Assembly (NCBI GenBank): GCA_021154325.1
Contig: JAJKIR010000206.1
Span: 17,106-81,105, forward strand
DNA length: 64,000 nucleotides
Reading direction: 5' to 3'
From: Gemmatimonas sp.
GTDB lineage: Bacteria; Gemmatimonadota; Gemmatimonadetes; Gemmatimonadales; Gemmatimonadaceae
Part shown: one piece after another, positions 1 to 8,539 of the stretch
Position numbering within the stretch: position 1 is the first letter of the stretch
Layout of the letters: every line of letters starts with the position of its first letter
Notes under the pieces: model-generated
Seen by the model: only the letters and a program-made list of their open reading frames with translations
Databases searched by the model: none
What the model was told of the DNA's origin: nothing
Program-made: the position numbers and the translations under genes

Positions 1-524
1 GGCGTCGCGTCCCCATTCGCGGCACGCGGAGCACGCCCGCCGAGTCGCAGCCCGCGATTCCAGCTACACCTGGCACGTCCGCGTCGGTCATTGGCAACGA
101 CGCGTCGCCTAACGAGCGACCACGAGACGACGAGTCCTCGATGCCACCCTCCGCCGGCGAGCCGGAACCGAGGCGGGAGGCGGCCGCGCCGTCGACGATG
201 CCCGCGGGAGCGTTCGTTTCGATCGCTGGTCCAACGTTCACGGAGGCAGGCCCTGAGTCGAGCGACCCAGGAATCCATCCGCGTGGACCCATCGCGCGCG
301 GCACGAGTCACGACGGCGACCTGGAGACGCGATTCGCCGAGCGAGCGGTGGCGTTGCCCGTGACCCGATTATCCGATCGGCGGCCCCGCGAGGAGACGGC
401 GCCCCTCCCCGTGGGCGACCGTCCCGTTATGCAGATTCTGACGGTCGGACTCCTGATCGCTGTGATCGTGCTCGTCAGCGCTGCCGTGGGCGTTCTTGTT
501 GGCCGTTGGATGTCGCAGCGCTGA
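1..524 (+). CDS. C-terminal part of a tail-anchored membrane protein (truncated at window edge)
   Basis: The frame is open from base 3 to the TGA at 522-524, so this is the 3' end of a gene that begins outside the window; the ATG at 141 is only the first internal Met. The visible part is a low-complexity, Pro/Arg/Glu-rich linker followed by one strongly hydrophobic helix (ILTVGLLIAVIVLVSAAVGVL) and a short basic tail, GRWMSQR. That pattern suggests a cytosolic or regulatory domain anchored by its C-terminus. I cannot identify the missing domain. The last 50 bases overlap the 3' end of the convergent M28 peptidase gene. Confidence 0.55.
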   Translation, partial: RRVPIRGTRSTPAESQPAIPATPGTSASVIGNDASPNERPRDDESSMPPSAGEPEPRREAAAPSTMPAGAFVSIAGPTFTEAGPESSDPGIHPRGPIARGTSHDGDLETRFAERAVALPVTRLSDRRPREETAPLPVGDRPVMQILTVGLLIAVIVLVSAAVGVLVGRWMSQR

Positions 525-2625
525 TCGCGCGCCGCGCATCGGCGATGGCACGGGTCGCCTCATCGAAGCGGCTCGCAAGGTCCGCGATCTCGCGCGTAGC
601 GAGCGCCGCGTCGCCGCTTCGAATCGCCTCGTTGACCGACGGCAGCACCATGTTCGCGTAGCCGTTGTTCTCGTCCGCCACGTAGATCAGGTTGCGAAAC
701 CAGGAACGGCTCCGGAGCCCTTCGCCCCGCGTCAGCGCGCGCTCGACGCGCAGCAGCGCTCGATTGGTCTCGGCGAGGGCGTCGCGCCCAACGGAAGTGG
801 CGAGCGCGGCATCGCGAGTACTCGCGAACCCCGCGGCGGTCTCCTCCATCCGGCCGATGGCGGCTCCGAGCGCCGCCGTCGGCGGCGTCGCTGTCCACCG
901 CCGTTCCGAGAACGCACGATCGATCGCGGGCAGATAGCGGCGCATCGTGCGCGCGAACTCGGCGTAATCGTACGGCAGAACGTCAGCGTTTGCTAAGCGC
1001 AGGACCATCCCCGCGGTGATCCGCGCGGCCGCGGCGTGATACACGAAGCCCGGGTCGCCGAACTTCGACATCCACGCGTAGTCGTCGTACTGGGAGTGAT
1101 ACACGCCGCCGGAACCACCAAAGCCCCACTCGGCAATCGGGATTCCGAGGTGATTGTAGAACGGCGCGAAGTCGGAGCCGCCGCCGGGATCTCCCATGAC
1201 CGGCTCAGCCGAATCCGGCACCGCCGCTGCGCGCCGCCATTCCGAGTAGACGCTGCCATGGCCGTTCGGGTCCGGGACCACGCGGGCCACGTCGCGCAGG
1301 GTGGCGCGCAGTGAGGGCGACCCGCCGCCGTTGAACCGTGGCCCCTGTGCCGCGACGTCCTGATTGAAGTAGGCGACTGCGTTGCGCGTTAGGCGCAGCG
1401 AATCGTCTTCGACATACTCCACCGAGCCGATGAGACCCCATTCCTCGGCGTCCCACGTTGCAAAGACGATGGTGCGTTTGGGGCGCATGCCCTGCTTGAC
1501 CTGCTCCGCCACGGCCCGCGCGGCCTCGAGGATACTGACCGTTCCGCTGACATTGTCCGCGGTTCCCGGACCCCACCCGTCGCGATGTCCGCCGACGATC
1601 ACCATCTCGTCTGGGAGCTCGCTGCCGCGGATGATGCCGAACGTGTCGTAGATCGGCTTGAGCGCGTGGGTCGCCCGATCGTCGCGGACAAGAACTCGCG
1701 CCTTGACGGGGCCCGGCCCCACGTGGTACCGAAACGCTAATCCTCCCTGCCAGTTCTGCGGAATGGAGCCACCCCGCAAGCCACCCAGCAGCTCGGCCGC
1801 ATTGCCATAGCCTATCGGAACGACCGGGATGTGCGGGATCTCCATCCTGCTTTCCCCTGCCCGCGGCACTCCCGGGGTGCTCGGGTACGAAGGCGTTGAG
1901 GGATCACCGTCGCTGTTCAGAACGCTGCCGCGCTGCACGCCTGCAGGCGGTCGCATCGGCCCGTCGGGATAGACGTCGCCGCGCACGAAGCCATCATCCT
2001 GGGGATCGCTGTAGATGATGAGGGCGAGCGCGCCGTGCCGCTCCGCCTCACGTGCCTTGATACCGCGGAACGACTTTCCGTAGCGTGCCACCGCGATCTT
2101 CCCACGCACCGAGATCCCCATGGAGTCGAGCTGCGCGTAATCCTCGATGAGTCCGTAGTTGACATAGATGACGTCGCCTGTGACGTCACCTTGACCACTA
2201 TAGCCGTTGACGGTGAGATACTGCGGCAGCGCGGACGTTGGGTCGTTAGGCACCGCCGGCTCCGCCAACGCGAGCTTGACCGGAGTGGGGGACACCCGCC
2301 AGATGCCCACCTCTGTCGGATGGGGCATCCAGATGTCGTAGGCGCGCACCTCGGTCTCGATACCCCACGACTTCATCTGTGCGATGACGTAATCGCGCGT
2401 GCGCGCCTGGGCGGGCGTTCCCGCGACATGCACCTCGCGCGAGAGTGCCTGCGACAGCGCCGCGGCAGACGTAGGGCTCGGGCGGCGAATGGCGTCCGCC
2501 TCGACGTCTCGCTCGCGAGCCGCGGACGCCGCCGTGTAGCCGACAAGGCCTTGCTGTGCATCCGCGGCCAATGGAAGGACGACTGCCGCAGCTAGGGACA
2601 CGGCGAGAGTTATCAGCTTATGCAT
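475..2625 (-). CDS. Secreted M28-family metallopeptidase, glutamate carboxypeptidase II-like
   Basis: A 716-residue protein if started at the Met preceding a clear signal peptide (HKLITLAVSLAAAVV...ADAQ); the longer ORF start at 2694 adds a non-signal extension. The order is PA-like domain (about 145-210, GKIAVARYGKSFRG), then the M28 zinc-peptidase core, with HRDGWGPGTADN around residue 347 (His and Asp ligands), DAEEWG around 394 (catalytic Glu and metal Glu), NQD around 423 and a late YHSQYDD (His ligand). A helical C-terminal segment resembles the transferrin-receptor dimerisation domain. All metal ligands look intact, so an active exported aminopeptidase or carboxypeptidase is likely. 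It lies last in a leftward group after the methyltransferase gene. Substrate unknown. Confidence 0.88.
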   Translation of the reverse strand: MHKLITLAVSLAAAVVLPLAADAQQGLVGYTAASAARERDVEADAIRRPSPTSAAALSQALSREVHVAGTPAQARTRDYVIAQMKSWGIETEVRAYDIWMPHPTEVGIWRVSPTPVKLALAEPAVPNDPTSALPQYLTVNGYSGQGDVTGDVIYVNYGLIEDYAQLDSMGISVRGKIAVARYGKSFRGIKAREAERHGALALIIYSDPQDDGFVRGDVYPDGPMRPPAGVQRGSVLNSDGDPSTPSYPSTPGVPRAGESRMEIPHIPVVPIGYGNAAELLGGLRGGSIPQNWQGGLAFRYHVGPGPVKARVLVRDDRATHALKPIYDTFGIIRGSELPDEMVIVGGHRDGWGPGTADNVSGTVSILEAARAVAEQVKQGMRPKRTIVFATWDAEEWGLIGSVEYVEDDSLRLTRNAVAYFNQDVAAQGPRFNGGGSPSLRATLRDVARVVPDPNGHGSVYSEWRRAAAVPDSAEPVMGDPGGGSDFAPFYNHLGIPIAEWGFGGSGGVYHSQYDDYAWMSKFGDPGFVYHAAAARITAGMVLRLANADVLPYDYAEFARTMRRYLPAIDRAFSERRWTATPPTAALGAAIGRMEETAAGFASTRDAALATSVGRDALAETNRALLRVERALTRGEGLRSRSWFRNLIYVADENNGYANMVLPSVNEAIRSGDAALATREIADLASRFDEATRAIADARRAISAATSNGQQERPRQR

Positions 2626-2690
2626 GTGCGAAGTGGTGAGTCGTTGGCAGCGAGCGCACCCCAACACTGAGGTGAACAGGAGGGGACCGC

Positions 2691-3494
2691 TCACATTCTC
2701 GCGGCGCTGATGTTCAATCGCCAGTAGTCGAGGGTAAATGGCGGGTCATCGCCCGCCGCGCCCATGATGATCGCGTCGAGAAATCTTTGACGAAGTGTGG
2801 AATTCGGCAGGCACGCGAGATAGGGGCGCATCACAACGGACTCGATAAACGCGCCGAATCGCTCGCCATCCGGAAAACGCGTCGGCGCGTGCTCCAGCCA
2901 GCACTCAATTGCCGTGAAGCCGGCGCGCTCCAGTCGCCTCGACGTCTCGTCGGGCGCGGCGAACAGCCAGGGCTCCTCCCATTTCGCGAAATGGGCGCGA
3001 AAGGGCTCCGTCCCCCTCAGTGCCTCGGCGCGTGCGTGAATCGCGGCGAGGTTCGGACCGCCCCCACATTGCGCCTCGAGTTGTCCGCCCGAGCGCAGCG
3101 CGGCCAGGAGCTCCGCGAAAAGCCGGTTGTGATCGCGAATCCAGTGAAAGGTCGCGGTGCTGAAGATCAGATCGAAGGTGCCACGAAACGGCAGCATCGA
3201 CAGATCGGCGCAGACAACGGCGGTCTGCGGGCCGTTGCCTAACGATTTGGCGGCCCGCCGTGTCATGTTCATCGATAGGTCGCAGCCGACGACGAGGCCA
3301 TGTTCGACGCGCGACGCGAGCGCGGCCGTCACCCGCCCGGTTCCGCATCCGGCGTCGAGAACGCGTTCGCCGCCCGTGAGCCGCACGCGCTCGAGCACGC
3401 GTAATCCCCACGCGAGCTGCGGCTCCGAGACGCCGTGATACGCCGAGGCGTTCCACTCCTTGGGAAGACCGCTCGCCGATCCGCCCTCAGTCAT
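2691..3494 (-). CDS. Class I SAM-dependent methyltransferase
   Basis: A 267-residue protein started at the Met of MTEGGSASG; the ORF track extends 69 residues upstream but that part overlaps the Smr-like gene and looks like a shadow. The SAM-binding motif I is VLDAGCGTGRVT (about residue 47), followed by an acidic motif II (VGCDLS) and FDLIFSTATFHW, the post-motif seen in trans-aconitate/ubiquinone-type methyltransferases (Methyltransf_11/25 fold). Substrate cannot be told from sequence. The start overlaps the end of the upstream Smr-like gene by 8 bases, implying co-translation. It contains one GCCTAACG motif, read as TCG-TTA-GGC. Confidence 0.82.
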   Translation of the reverse strand: MTEGGSASGLPKEWNASAYHGVSEPQLAWGLRVLERVRLTGGERVLDAGCGTGRVTAALASRVEHGLVVGCDLSMNMTRRAAKSLGNGPQTAVVCADLSMLPFRGTFDLIFSTATFHWIRDHNRLFAELLAALRSGGQLEAQCGGGPNLAAIHARAEALRGTEPFRAHFAKWEEPWLFAAPDETSRRLERAGFTAIECWLEHAPTRFPDGERFGAFIESVVMRPYLACLPNSTLRQRFLDAIIMGAAGDDPPFTLDYWRLNISAARM

Positions 3495-4122
3495 ATTCCT
3501 CGAGGGCACGGCGGACGGCCGCACGGAGGAGCTTTTCCCGATCTCTTGGCTCCGCGGACGCGAGCGTCGCAGAGAGCGCGCTGAACTGCCGCACCATCTC
3601 ACCTTCGACGAAGCGATCGCGATCGCCACGCACCCCCAGCTGCTCGAGCGAACGCTCTGCCAGCTGCCTGAGGAGCTGTCGCGTTTCGCGGTCCAGCGCA
3701 TCGAGCGACGGAGGATCGGGCGGCGGCGGCTCGGCGACGCTCTGCTTCGGCGCCCGCACCGTCCAGAGATCCTTCACTGGCGCGAGCGTGATGACAAACG
3801 AACCTGCGGTATGCTCCTCGTGTCGCAGAACGACGCCGCGCTGTTTCAGACGGTGGATCAATCCCTCAATCGCACTGCGGACGACGGAGACGCCCCCCTC
3901 GCTGTTGTTGCCGCGACCCGTTATGACGAGGACCTCCGCGGGCGCATCGGTCCCCGACTGCTGAACCTGCTGGTGACGGAGCCAGGCTTCGGCACGAGCC
4001 ACCGCTTCGGCGGCGGTTGGCAGTGACTCACGCAGATTCAGTGTTCGCGACCTGCCGAAGCGTGCCTCGTCGAATGCCTCACGAAGTTTCGAGAGCGGTC
4101 GTCCACCATCTCGCCGAGGCAT
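3487..4122 (-). CDS. Smr-domain-like protein
   Basis: A 211-residue soluble protein. Residues about 25-115 resemble the Smr (small MutS-related) fold: LNLRESLPTAAEAVARAEAWL, then VLVITGRGNNSEGG and a terminal strand SFVITLAP. In typical Smr nucleases the first motif is DLHG and the second HGKG; here they are NLRE and TGRG, so the usual His/Asp nuclease residues are not evident. The C-terminal third is a charged helical tail. It sits 29 bases after the phosphatase-superfamily gene and overlaps the methyltransferase start. The family assignment is tentative. Confidence 0.55.
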   Translation of the reverse strand: MPRRDGGRPLSKLREAFDEARFGRSRTLNLRESLPTAAEAVARAEAWLRHQQVQQSGTDAPAEVLVITGRGNNSEGGVSVVRSAIEGLIHRLKQRGVVLRHEEHTAGSFVITLAPVKDLWTVRAPKQSVAEPPPPDPPSLDALDRETRQLLRQLAERSLEQLGVRGDRDRFVEGEMVRQFSALSATLASAEPRDREKLLRAAVRRALEEYD

Positions 4123-4151
4123 TCGCCGATCTCACGTCGCCGCCGGCGGCG

Positions 4152-5783
4152 TCATCGCAGAGCGCGCATAAGGACGCGACCGTCGAGACGTTCGAGCGGT
4201 GGAACGCCGAGCGTATGGGCGATCGTCGGCGCGATGTCCACCACGCGCGCGAACTCGCCGTAACGGCCGGCACGGATGCCGGCACCCCAGAACACCACCG
4301 GCACATGCGCGTCTTCGTCGTTAGGCGTGCCGTGTGTGGCGTTGATGGTTCCCGCCCAGTAGGCGTACGGCTCCAAGCTCACGACGAGCTCCACCGGCAG
4401 CTCGGGGGAGAGCATGTGCAGCCAGCGACGCGCGACGGCATCGTGGACCGTATCAGCCTGCGCGAGCGCACGAACGAAATCGACGCGGCCAACGCCGGGA
4501 ACCTTGCGCACAGCATCGGCGAAACGGCGGAGCGTCGAGTCGACGTCGACATGGGCACGGGCAAACGCCGAACGGTCCACGAAGATCATTCCTTCGGCAA
4601 AGTGGAGGGCAGACGTGTCGACTCCGCGCGCGGCGACTCCCGCGAGCAGGTCCGCATACGCCGGATCGAGGTCCACATAACGAGCCACGGCACCTCGGAC
4701 GCGCGCCGCGTGAAGCGCGGGAAACGGCTGTATGCCATGATCCGCGGTGAGCGCGATAATCACGCGCGTCGAATCGCGCAGCTTGAAGAGCGAATCGAGG
4801 AAAGCGCCGAGGTAGCGGTCCAGTCGCAGGACCTGATCGTGAATCTCGCGCGAGTCCGGGCCGAATGCGTGGCCGACGGCGTCCGTGGTGGAGAGCGAGA
4901 CCGCGAGGAGGTCGGTCTGTGGTCCTCTGCCGAGCTGCAGCGCTTCGACGCCGGCGAGCGCGGCCTGCAGCGTGACCTCGTCCATCATCGGGTAGGCGAT
5001 CAGCGACCGCGCGGCCGACGACGAATCACTGGGGAATTGATGAGGAAATGTGAAATTACGGCCGCCGTTCTCCAGGTTAACGCTGTCTGGCTCCGTATAT
5101 TCGCGTTCTGGAAGCAGGAGCGTCCACTGCGTGGCCGCGTAGCGCTGCGGCAGATGACGTGCGTTGAACCGCGTCATCCAGGTTGGAATCGTGTCGTGAT
5201 AGTACGTGCTCGTGGTGAACCGATCCGGTGCGAACCAGTAGACCTCCTCGTGCGCTCGTCCAAGTGGGAGAATCGCGCCGCGATCCTTTCTCGACACCGA
5301 GAGGGCGTGCGATCGCGGATCGGCGACGCGCATCCAGTCGATGAGAGTCGTGCCACGAAAGCGGAATGGCGATGCCCCGGGGCTCGCGCCCGACAGGAGC
5401 GGTGCGCGATCGTCCTGCACCCCCAGGCTGTTCGTCGTGATGCCAGTGCCTCTCGGAAAACGACCGGACAGCGTCGCCGCATGACCGGGCGCTGTTTCGG
5501 TGATCGCATGATCCTGAAATGCATTCTCGAAGAACGCCCCCGCATGGTAGAGGCGTGCGAGGCCGCCGGTGAGCTGCTTGTCGAATCGCGAGAAGTAGTC
5601 GGGTCGCATCTGATCGACGGTGAAGAGCAGCACCAGCGTCGGTCGTGAAGCCGGCGCCTGCGATCCGGCTCCGTGCGCCGCGACGACGAAGGGCGCGCCC
5701 GCGGTCGAAAGAAGACGCAGGCCGTGGCGCGCTTTACGTCTCATCCAGCGGGCGACGGGGACGCTCGGATTCATCAGCTGCAT
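4152..5783 (-). CDS. Alkaline-phosphatase superfamily phosphohydrolase / nucleotide pyrophosphatase
   Basis: A 543-residue protein. The start at 5783 has a good Shine-Dalgarno (AAGGAG, 11 bases upstream). A basic, hydrophobic N-terminus (RRKARHGLRLLSTAG...) suggests export. Family motifs follow: TVDQMRPDY (first metal Asp), ITETAPGHAATLSG (Thr nucleophile), TTDAVGHAFGPDS (Asp/His ligands), ALTADHGI (Asp-His ligands) and a late HGTPNDEDAHVPVVFWG. This matches type I phosphodiesterase/PafA-like enzymes of the periplasm. It heads the leftward group with the Smr-like and methyltransferase genes. The PND near the end is encoded by the GCCTAACG motif. Confidence 0.85.
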   Translation of the reverse strand: MQLMNPSVPVARWMRRKARHGLRLLSTAGAPFVVAAHGAGSQAPASRPTLVLLFTVDQMRPDYFSRFDKQLTGGLARLYHAGAFFENAFQDHAITETAPGHAATLSGRFPRGTGITTNSLGVQDDRAPLLSGASPGASPFRFRGTTLIDWMRVADPRSHALSVSRKDRGAILPLGRAHEEVYWFAPDRFTTSTYYHDTIPTWMTRFNARHLPQRYAATQWTLLLPEREYTEPDSVNLENGGRNFTFPHQFPSDSSSAARSLIAYPMMDEVTLQAALAGVEALQLGRGPQTDLLAVSLSTTDAVGHAFGPDSREIHDQVLRLDRYLGAFLDSLFKLRDSTRVIIALTADHGIQPFPALHAARVRGAVARYVDLDPAYADLLAGVAARGVDTSALHFAEGMIFVDRSAFARAHVDVDSTLRRFADAVRKVPGVGRVDFVRALAQADTVHDAVARRWLHMLSPELPVELVVSLEPYAYWAGTINATHGTPNDEDAHVPVVFWGAGIRAGRYGEFARVVDIAPTIAHTLGVPPLERLDGRVLMRALR

Positions 5784-5926
5784 CCGTGCTCGATCTCCTT
5801 TTGAGGCTGCACAAAGAGAACGCGACAGGCGCGCCTCGCCAAGAGTCTGAAGGCGACGCCCTCGGTTGAATATGTCGTGGTGTGCGGCTCCGCGTCTCTC
5901 GACTCTCCAGCGGAGCGGAGGCGAGG

Positions 5927-6430
5927 CTATGCGGCGAGTGCTGCGTCTACTCGAAGCACCTTGGCAAAACAGATCTCGTTACAGGCGAACCGCCGAGCAC
6001 AACTCAGGCAGTCCCGTCGGATCTTCTCCGGATAGCGCGCTCGGTCGACGCGCTGATACCCGATTGCCTCGAAGAAGGCGGGTTGCAGCGTCAACGCGAA
6101 GACGTGCATCACGCCGCGTTTGATCGCCAGCGCCTCCACGGCGGCGACGACCTCCCGCCCGAGACCATTCCCCTGTGCCTCTGGCGCGACGGCAATCGCC
6201 GCGACCTCGGCCACGGACGGCGAATACTCCTTGAGGGCGCCGCACGCGCGGATCCGCCCTCGTTCGTCGACGGCAACGAGAAAGTCGTCGATGGCGAGGG
6301 CCACCTGCTCCGGCGTGCGGCGGAGCATCAGGTGCTCGACCGCGAAGAGGTTGTTGAGCCGAGCGATCTCAGTCGCCTCGCACTCGTGCGCGGGGCGAAT
6401 GAGCAAATGCTCATGACCAACAGTCGTCAC
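5927..6430 (-). CDS. GNAT acetyltransferase, probable single-domain N-acetylglutamate synthase
   Basis: A 167-residue protein if begun at the GTG at 6428-6430, which overlaps the argD stop as GTGA. The GNAT fold is clear: IRPAHECEATEIARL, a beta-strand FLVAVDERGRIRACGAL, acetyl-CoA loop VAPEAQGNGLGREVV (about residue 84) and the FFEAIGYQRV segment. The C-terminus carries a Cys cluster, CLSCARRFACNEIC, which I associate with small GNAT-only N-acetylglutamate synthases (the Mycobacterium Rv2747 type). As last gene of argC-argB-argD it supplies the missing first step of arginine synthesis, glutamate plus acetyl-CoA. The function is inferred from family and context. Confidence 0.7.
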   Translation of the reverse strand: MTTVGHEHLLIRPAHECEATEIARLNNLFAVEHLMLRRTPEQVALAIDDFLVAVDERGRIRACGALKEYSPSVAEVAAIAVAPEAQGNGLGREVVAAVEALAIKRGVMHVFALTLQPAFFEAIGYQRVDRARYPEKIRRDCLSCARRFACNEICFAKVLRVDAALAA

Positions 6431-7710
6431 AGGACCTGCTCCAGTACGTCGATTCCCACAGCAAGCTCCTCGCGGGTCGTCACGAGCGGCGGCAGAAGTC
6501 GCACGGTGCACTCGCCGGCCGTGCAGGTGAGCAGCCCGAGCTCGCGCGCCGCCTCGACCACATGGGACGCGCTGCCCATGATGTCGATCCCCCACATGTA
6601 ACCGACGCCGCGGATCGCGCGAACCCGGCCCGTGCGTCGCGCGACTTCCTCGAGCTGTCGCCCAAGCCAGGCGCCGTTCTCACGCACTGTTGCGAGCAGT
6701 GCCGGATCAGAAAGGCGATCGAGCACGTGGAGCGCCACCGAGGAAACGAACGGACCGCCGCCGAACGTCGTGCCGTGATCTCCCGCCTTGATCGTCTGCG
6801 CGATCTCGTCCGTGACGAGAATCGCTCCCATCGGAAGGCCGCCCGCCAACGGCTTGGCAAGTGTGAGAATGTCCGGCTCGACACCGAAGCGCTCGTACGC
6901 GAACAGCGTCCCCGTTCGTCCGAGGCCGCACTGGATCTCGTCGAAGATGAGCGCGATGCGACGCTCCTTCGTCATCGCACGGAGCTCGCGAATGAATCCG
7001 CCGTCGAGCACCCGAACGCCGCCCTCGCCCTGCACAGGCTCGACGATCAACGCCGCGACCGTCTCGGCATCGAGCGTCGCCGCGAGATCTTCGAGATTCC
7101 GCTCCGAGATCGAGATCCCCGGCGCGAGCGGCCGGAAGGGAAGGCGGTACGCCGGGCGATCGGTCGCCGCCAGCGTCGCGAACAAGCGGCCGTGAAATGC
7201 GCCGCGGAGGGCGACGATCTCGTGCTTCACTTCGCCGATGGTGCGCGCCCACCGTCGCGCGAACTTGAACGCGCCTTCGTTCGCCTCTGCTCCGGAGTTG
7301 CAGAAGAACACCTTGTCCGCGAAGGAGCGCTCGACGAGCGCGGCGGCAAGCTTCGCGGCTGGTGCCGTCTCGTACAGATTTGAGACGTGCACGAGGCCCT
7401 CCGCCGCGGCGTGAAGCGTGGCCACGAGGCCCGGGTCGCCGTAACCGAGTGCGTTCACGGCAATGCCACTGACGAAATCGAGATATCGCTTCCCGTCGGA
7501 ATCGACGAGATAGACGCCCTCGCCCCGAACGATCTCGCCGGGAGCGCGCTTGTACGTCGCAAGTACGGCATCGGGCGACTGCCGCGTGCTCGTCACGGCG
7601 ACATCCGCCACCAACGGCTGACCCGCCGCGCGCTGGATTGGCGCCGGTGCGGGTGTCAGCGGCGTCGGTTCCGTGTTCGTGTCGAGCATGAGTTCAGGTG
7701 CCTGTGCCAT
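6427..7710 (-). CDS. argD: Acetylornithine aminotransferase
   Basis: A 427-residue class III PLP aminotransferase. The chosen start (MAQAPELML) lies one base after the argB stop; the longer ORF runs into argB. It has a roughly 50-residue Pro/Thr-rich leader before the catalytic fold. Signatures are VFFCNSGAEANEGAFKFAR, GAFHGR, the PLP Asp in LIFDEIQCGLGRTG, and the Schiff-base Lys in TLAKPLAGGLPMGA. It converts N-acetylglutamate semialdehyde to N-acetylornithine. The order argC-argB-argD with tight junctions supports ArgD over ornithine or GABA transaminases of the same family. Confidence 0.92.
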   Translation of the reverse strand: MAQAPELMLDTNTEPTPLTPAPAPIQRAAGQPLVADVAVTSTRQSPDAVLATYKRAPGEIVRGEGVYLVDSDGKRYLDFVSGIAVNALGYGDPGLVATLHAAAEGLVHVSNLYETAPAAKLAAALVERSFADKVFFCNSGAEANEGAFKFARRWARTIGEVKHEIVALRGAFHGRLFATLAATDRPAYRLPFRPLAPGISISERNLEDLAATLDAETVAALIVEPVQGEGGVRVLDGGFIRELRAMTKERRIALIFDEIQCGLGRTGTLFAYERFGVEPDILTLAKPLAGGLPMGAILVTDEIAQTIKAGDHGTTFGGGPFVSSVALHVLDRLSDPALLATVRENGAWLGRQLEEVARRTGRVRAIRGVGYMWGIDIMGSASHVVEAARELGLLTCTAGECTVRLLPPLVTTREELAVGIDVLEQVL

Positions 7711-7711
7711 G

Positions 7712-8539
7712 TCAGTCTCCGAGAGTTCGTCTAGGCATGCCGACCAATTCGACGTCGGTACGCACGAGCAGCGTACCGCGCGCCGGGTCGTCGATCGCCG
7801 TGACGTCGCCGATGCGTACGCGATCGACGCCCCCATTCAGGGCGGACAGCGCGGCCTCGAGCTTGGCGCGCATCCCGCCAGTCGCGGTACCGCTCCCGAT
7901 GAGGTCGCGCGCGACCACGGTACTCAGACGCGGAATCACCGCGCCGTCGGACATCACACCGGGAACGTCGGCGACCAGCAGGAGCTCGCCAGCCGCGAGC
8001 GCGACAGCCGTTGCCGCGGCCGCATCGTCGCCGTTCACGTTCAGCGCCGCCGCTTCGCCTAACGAGGCTGGGCCCGTGGCGCCGAAGCACGCGTTCCGGC
8101 TCACCGGCGACACAACGGGCACGTAGCCGCCGTCCAGGAGATGCCAGAGCAGCTCGACATTCACGCGATGCGGCGCGCCGACATAGCCGAGATGCTCCGG
8201 ATCGACGGGCGTGGCGGTGAAGAGAGCGGCGTCCTCGCCCGAGATGCCTAACGCACGAACGCCCGAGCCGACGAGCGCCGCCACGAGCCGCTTGTTCGCG
8301 CTGCCCGAGAGCGCCATCCGCACGATCTCGACGTCCTGCGCGCTCGTGACGCGTCGGCCGCCGGCAAAGCGGGCCTCGGCGCCGAGCGCGGTCTGGAGTG
8401 TCGTCACCTCGTCGCCACCACCGTGCACGATCACGAGCGGGCATGCCGCGTCTGACCAGAGCCGCGCGATCCGCGACGCCAGCATCGGATCGCTCTGCGG
8501 CCGCCCGCCGATCTTGAGCACACGCGTCGCGGACGTCAT
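7712..8539 (-). CDS. argB: Acetylglutamate kinase
   Basis: A 275-residue amino-acid kinase. The N-terminal VLKIGG and LVIVHGGGDEVT (about residues 8 and 37) form the phosphate-binding and substrate loops; LNVNGDDAAAATAVAL and ATGGMRAKLEAA mark the ATP-side motifs. It phosphorylates N-acetylglutamate. The start overlaps argC by 4 bases (ATGA). Two GCCTAACG motifs fall in it, both as NCG-TTA-GGC. A LysW-dependent LysZ is the main alternative, but no lysW or lysX gene is visible and the neighbours are arginine genes. Confidence 0.9.
   Translation of the reverse strand: MTSATRVLKIGGRPQSDPMLASRIARLWSDAACPLVIVHGGGDEVTTLQTALGAEARFAGGRRVTSAQDVEIVRMALSGSANKRLVAALVGSGVRALGISGEDAALFTATPVDPEHLGYVGAPHRVNVELLWHLLDGGYVPVVSPVSRNACFGATGPASLGEAAALNVNGDDAAAATAVALAAGELLLVADVPGVMSDGAVIPRLSTVVARDLIGSGTATGGMRAKLEAALSALNGGVDRVRIGDVTAIDDPARGTLLVRTDVELVGMPRRTLGD

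Noticed and set aside
4017-5648. 543-codon ORF on the plus strand
   Set aside because: It is the mirror of the phosphatase gene on the opposite strand, with Arg/Glu-rich composition and no family motif; a high-GC shadow.
6562-7383. 273-codon ORF on the plus strand
   Set aside because: Antisense shadow of argD with no motifs.
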